From Candidatus Zixiibacteriota bacterium (GTDB lineage: Bacteria > Zixibacteria > MSB-5A5 > JAABVY01): a stretch of DNA of 27,480 nt. The stretch spans positions 1-27,480 of the forward strand of contig WJIM01000327.1 in the NCBI GenBank assembly GCA_014730285.1, in the 5' to 3' direction. Numbering within the stretch: the stretch's first letter is position 1; each line of letters opens with the position of its first letter. Shown in pieces: positions 24,522 through 27,480 of this stretch. A program made the translations under genes and the position numbers. The notes under the pieces are model-generated. The model had not been told where the DNA came from. It saw nothing but the letters and a program-made list of their open reading frames with translations, and did no database searches.

Positions 24522-25133
24522 TTGAGTAATGCAAGCAATAGGCCTGTTGACCGCATGCCGTTTTTATGCGAATGTGCCAACTATGCCAAAGAACAGATTG
24601 TCTTTCATTCCAACCACCGCGACCACTGGCTGATCTATCAGCTCCTTGTTCAGGCCGGGCTTCTGGCGCTGGCCTCGGGAATCCGCCTGGGAGAATTTCT
24701 TCAGGCCGAAACCGAACTTCCCGACATGCTGATACTATCCATCCCAATATCATTCGTATTCGCGGCATTATATATTTTCGAAGACAGGCTGGTCTCTCAA
24801 TTCTGTGGTTACATATTTGCGCTAAGCAAACAGGAAAAGAATATTAGCGATAGCAGACTGGCGATTGAGACTGCGGAAGGTTATTTGAAAAGATCAAAAT
24901 ATACCAGCAGAGTACTCCCGGTAAGATTTGCCGCACAGATTTTAACATTTACATTAATCCCACTTGTCCTTACCTACTATGGAGTTCAGTCTGTTAAAAT
25001 CTGGGAACCGATTCATACAGTCATACTGGTAGGCTGGAGTATGTTTTGGCTTGCTACAGTTGTTCTTCTAATTATTGCCTTTATTGGACATGCGCGTTTC
25101 GACAAATGCGATCAGGATGGCGAGGGATGCTAA
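24522..25133 (+). CDS. Four-helix membrane protein, unknown function
   Basis: A 203-residue protein I do not recognise. Hydrophobic segments lie at about 37-54, 68-86, 134-154 and 167-189. A soluble loop (about 87-130) holds charged residues and a 'SDSRLAIETAEGYLKRSKY' helix. The N-terminus has a CEC pair (C16, C18), and the C-terminal tail (FDKCDQDGEGC) has two more cysteines, which might bind metal. The TTG start at 24522 is supported by GGGGAGG ending 6 nt upstream; the next ATG is codon 12 and lacks such a site. The gene stands alone with its own promoter. Confidence 0.7.
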   Translation: MSNASNRPVDRMPFLCECANYAKEQIVFHSNHRDHWLIYQLLVQAGLLALASGIRLGEFLQAETELPDMLILSIPISFVFAALYIFEDRLVSQFCGYIFALSKQEKNISDSRLAIETAEGYLKRSKYTSRVLPVRFAAQILTFTLIPLVLTYYGVQSVKIWEPIHTVILVGWSMFWLATVVLLIIAFIGHARFDKCDQDGEGC

Positions 25134-25176
25134 GCCAGGTGACTAACCTGAACATTCTTCTTTAAATAAAAATAAA

Positions 25177-25249
25177 TGGAGATGAAGGGATTCGAACCCT
25201 CGACCTACGGCTTGCAAAGCCGCCGCTCTCCCAACTGAGCTACATCCCC
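25177..25249 (-). tRNA. tRNA-Ala (anticodon TGC)
   Basis: A 73-nt cloverleaf on the minus strand. The acceptor GGGGATG pairs with CATCTCC and contains the G3:U70 pair, the alanine identity element. The D-arm has AGCTCAGTTGGGAGAGC, the anticodon loop is TTTGCAA (TGC) and the T-arm has GGTTCGAATCC. The discriminator base is A and CCA is not encoded. Confidence 0.97.
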
Positions 25250-25340
25250 ATTTAAAAAATCTTTTTTCCGGCTATAAAATTACGCTTTATAACAGGCCGG
25301 TCAATAAAAAAAGTTCCTGGCCAAACCAGGAATTATAATA

Positions 25341-25414
<74 letters not shown>

Positions 25415-25434
25415 ATTTCAAACCGTGAATTCCA

Positions 25435-25462
25435 AATTTATAAGCCAGAAATCGTTTGTCAA
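25435..25462 (-). promoter_or_regulatory. Candidate promoter of the tRNA-Ile/tRNA-Ala unit
   Basis: On the minus strand, TTGACA (25457-25462) and TAAATT (25435-25440) are separated by 16 bp, about 20 bp before the tRNA-Ile 5' end, a sensible distance for a tRNA transcript. The -10 box is a weak match. Confidence 0.5.
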
Positions 25463-25543
25463 TAACTATTTCGGAATTTCCGCTCAAATTATTTAACGAT
25501 AAGGACTAAACAAATATTTGATGCGTTCTCCGCCGAGAAATGA

Positions 25544-25571
25544 TTGACATAACTATCCTGATATACATAAT
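25544..25571 (+). promoter_or_regulatory. Promoter of the AlkD-like gene
   Basis: TTGACA (25544-25549) and CATAAT (25566-25571) are separated by 16 bp on the plus strand. Transcription would begin near 25578, after the ATG at 25574, which supports the downstream start at 25604. Confidence 0.6.
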
Positions 25572-25603
25572 TTATGCATCACAGTTCCGGAAAAGGAGAT
25601 ATT

Positions 25604-26341
25604 ATGGACAAAATCGATAAAGTACTCAAGATAATGCAGACCTACTTTAAAAAGAACGCCGATCCTAAAATTGTCGAGAAATATTCGCGTTTTTTCCGCG
25701 AGGGATACGATCCTTATGGAGTTGATCCGCATGAACTCTCGCCGCAGGTTGAAGAATGGTATGACCGGATCGAGCCGGATTTTAGAATCTCGGATTTCAG
25801 AAAACTTTTCATAAAATTGATGGAAACCGGGAAGGAGGAGTGCTTTTCGGTAGTCATAATCTTCCTGAGATTGATGGATAAATACTACTCCCCCGCGCTT
25901 TTCAAAAATATCAAAACCTGGGTTGGCAAATATTTCTCCAACTGGGCACAGGTTGACAGCCTCTGCGCCAAAACGATTTCCGGTATGATCTTAAATGATG
26001 TTATCTCTTATGACGATCTGCTTGAATGGCATACGCATAAATCCAAATGGGTGCGCCGATGTGTGCCGGTTGGCACAGTTTACGGCTTTTATAAGCAGAA
26101 AGATATCAAGCCTGTAAAAAAGGTCGCGGACGCCCTCTTGAACGATCCGGTGCGGGAAGTCGGGCAGGGTGTGGGATGGATGCTGCGGGATGCCTGGAAG
26201 ATCTACCCCAACCAGATCGAAAAACTCCTGCTGAAGCATGTCAAGACCGGCAATCGCACCGCCTATCAATACGCCTGCGAGAAGATGGATAAAGAGTATC
26301 GAAAGAAATTCAGGCGTCCGAAAGCCTCCAAATCAGCATAA
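25604..26341 (+). CDS. DNA alkylation repair protein (AlkD-like, HEAT-repeat glycosylase family)
   Basis: 245 residues from the ATG at 25604, chosen because AAGGAG lies 6 nt upstream and the promoter lies too close to the alternative ATG at 25574. The protein is nearly all helical, as in the HEAT-like AlkC/AlkD family. The conserved NWAQVD motif (W114, D118) and WVRR motif (R151/R152) match the Trp-Asp-Arg residues AlkD uses to excise N3- and N7-alkylpurines. It probably acts in base excision repair in the cytoplasm. The C-terminal basic stretch (KKFRRPKASK) could contact DNA. It is monocistronic; neighbours give no extra clue. Confidence 0.85.
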   Translation: MDKIDKVLKIMQTYFKKNADPKIVEKYSRFFREGYDPYGVDPHELSPQVEEWYDRIEPDFRISDFRKLFIKLMETGKEECFSVVIIFLRLMDKYYSPALFKNIKTWVGKYFSNWAQVDSLCAKTISGMILNDVISYDDLLEWHTHKSKWVRRCVPVGTVYGFYKQKDIKPVKKVADALLNDPVREVGQGVGWMLRDAWKIYPNQIEKLLLKHVKTGNRTAYQYACEKMDKEYRKKFRRPKASKSA

Positions 26342-26354
26342 ATAATAAAAATCC

Positions 26355-26426
26355 TCATTCTAAGAGAAGCATAGAATCTGTTTGATCCGTGAGAGATTCT
26401 CCGGTCGATGCGTTCCCTCAGAATGA
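26355..26426. repeat. Nested inverted repeat, dispersed-element type
   Basis: The outer arms TCATTCTAAG (26355-26364) and CTCAGAATGA (26417-26426) are complementary except for one base. Inside, AGAATCT and AGATTCT form a second inverted pair, with GAGAGATTCTCCGGTCG between. Elements of the form 'TCATTCTGAG...AGAATCT...AGATTCT...CTCAGAATGA' recur between genes in many environmental genomes, so this is probably one copy of such a non-coding dispersed repeat. No other copy is visible in this window. It follows the AlkD-like gene by 13 bp and might also end its transcript. Confidence 0.6.
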
Positions 26427-26596
26427 CAGCACCCAAAGCTCTGCTGCATGACGAGTATTTATCAAAACGATCTTAAGAATTATCTGCAAAGTGCTTAAAA
26501 ATTGCCTACCCAAAAATCCGGCTTATTTTATATGCTGTTTTTTACGATATAATAAATAACGGTCAGATTAAGAAACCCCGTATCTCAGAAAGACAC

Positions 26597-27480
26597 ATGC
26601 TATTTATTAATTGGATACCGGAATATAATGTTGGTGTAGATGAGCTTGACCGGCAGCATCGCGACCTGGTGAAATGGATCAACCAGTTTCATGAGGCTAT
26701 GGCCAAGCCGCACGAAGGCGATGAAACCGGCGTAATCCTCTCCTGCTTAAAGGATTATGTGAAAAAACATTTTCCTGCAGAGGAGGAGTTCCTTAAAATC
26801 ATCCGCTATCCCCTTCTGGATAAGCATAAAAAGCTGCATCTCGCTATGAAATCGGAAGTTAAAGAAATCGAACAGCGCCGCAAAAAGAAACAGCGCATCC
26901 CCTCGACTGAGGTGCTGAAACTTCTGCGCTGCTGGATTATCGATCATGTCCAGAATGAGGATGGAAAATATTCCGATTATCTGAAGCATACTTCCGGATT
27001 CGATGAGCGCTATTACCTGATCTGGAATGCCGACCTGCGTCTCGACGGTGAACATATCGACCGCTCCAATGAAGAGTTTATTCGACTTTTCAACCAGCTG
27101 CATGCCTCTGTCAGTTTTGGAGACGGCGATTCTGAAATCGAGGCGCACCTAAATGACTTCTTCAATTACTGCCAGACGATTTTTGCAGATGAAGAGGAGT
27201 TGATGGAGCGGATTATGTACTCCCATTACGAGGTTCATCGGGCCGATCATGAAAGCCTTCTGGGCAAATCACATGAAATCCGTTTCAAGTTGAAATCCGA
27301 CAGCATGCGGGAAAACGCCGAGGGATTGAAATTCTTGTCGGAATGGATAATCGAGCATATCGAGGGCGAGGCGGCACGATATGTGAATTATGTAAATCAG
27401 AATAATGTTTCCCCTGAAAATATGTTCGTGACCTGGGACAGAAACTACAGCATAGATATCGATGAGTTCGACAGTCAGCA
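26597..27480 (+). CDS. Multi-domain bacteriohemerythrin (3' end beyond window)
   Basis: At least 294 codons, open at the window end. Three hemerythrin units are seen. The first (about 1-130) has the full di-iron ligand set: H21, H58, E62, H77, H81, H117, D122. The second (about 138-268) retains H153, E199, H214, H218 and H254 but has Ile195 for the third helix His and Ala259 for the Asp, so it is probably impaired. The third begins at about 277 with FVTWDRNYSIDIDEFDSQ and is cut off. Hemerythrins bind oxygen at a di-iron centre for storage, delivery or sensing. No ribosome-binding site better than AGAAAG precedes the ATG. Tandem fusions of this kind are less usual than single-domain proteins. 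Confidence 0.85.
   Translation, partial: MLFINWIPEYNVGVDELDRQHRDLVKWINQFHEAMAKPHEGDETGVILSCLKDYVKKHFPAEEEFLKIIRYPLLDKHKKLHLAMKSEVKEIEQRRKKKQRIPSTEVLKLLRCWIIDHVQNEDGKYSDYLKHTSGFDERYYLIWNADLRLDGEHIDRSNEEFIRLFNQLHASVSFGDGDSEIEAHLNDFFNYCQTIFADEEELMERIMYSHYEVHRADHESLLGKSHEIRFKLKSDSMRENAEGLKFLSEWIIEHIEGEAARYVNYVNQNNVSPENMFVTWDRNYSIDIDEFDSQ

Overview
This is mid-GC bacterial DNA with compact, often overlapping genes. Many proteins are secreted and end in paired dockerin-type calcium-binding segments (consensus NVSDAVWIINYVF). Dockerin-tailed secreted proteins, thrombospondin-3-like repeats, a gingipain-like C25 protease and the 'NYQGRL' beta-roll family are familiar from uncultured FCB-group bacteria such as Zixibacteria. 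That placement rests on my recollection of such proteins and is not proven by the window. Promoters look like ordinary sigma70 boxes (TTGACN, 16 bp, TATAAT-like) rather than the Bacteroidota type. Corrinoid methyltransferases, radical-SAM chemistry and hemerythrins suggest a low-oxygen lifestyle (inference).

Layout. 52-2744 (minus): a three-gene murein-peptide recycling operon (NlpC/P60 peptidase, LD-carboxypeptidase, dipeptide epimerase). 2842-3813 (minus): a dockerin protein with a clear terminator. 3928-5019 (minus): nadA. 5172-9381 (minus): a tightly overlapping five-gene corrinoid methyl-transfer operon (MttB-like methyltransferase, MetH-type reactivation protein, corrinoid protein, homocysteine-methyltransferase-like protein, small membrane protein). 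9492-14351 (minus): four secreted proteins, three with dockerins. 14834-18665 (plus): a candidate RiPP locus. 18700-24296 (minus): a C25-type protease with a dockerin, coupled to a cohesin-like protein, and a lipoprotein paralogue of the latter. 24522-27480: a membrane protein, a tRNA-Ile/tRNA-Ala pair, an AlkD-like repair protein, a dispersed inverted repeat and a truncated multi-domain hemerythrin.

The most interesting element is the plus-strand island. A radical SAM/SPASM enzyme with an N-terminal region that may bind a precursor is followed by a 44-codon gene at 16492-16626. That gene starts with GTG behind a perfect ribosome-binding site and encodes a short leader followed by the core CGCNFVCGCNFVCPCLGNC. 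A 13-bp hairpin and an ABC exporter come next. This is the arrangement of a radical-SAM-modified, cysteine-rich ribosomal peptide, and the precursor is short enough to be missed by standard gene callers. The second notable system is the methyl-transfer operon. It resembles a methionine synthase taken apart into single-domain proteins, with an MttB-type amine methyltransferase where the methylfolate-binding module would normally be.
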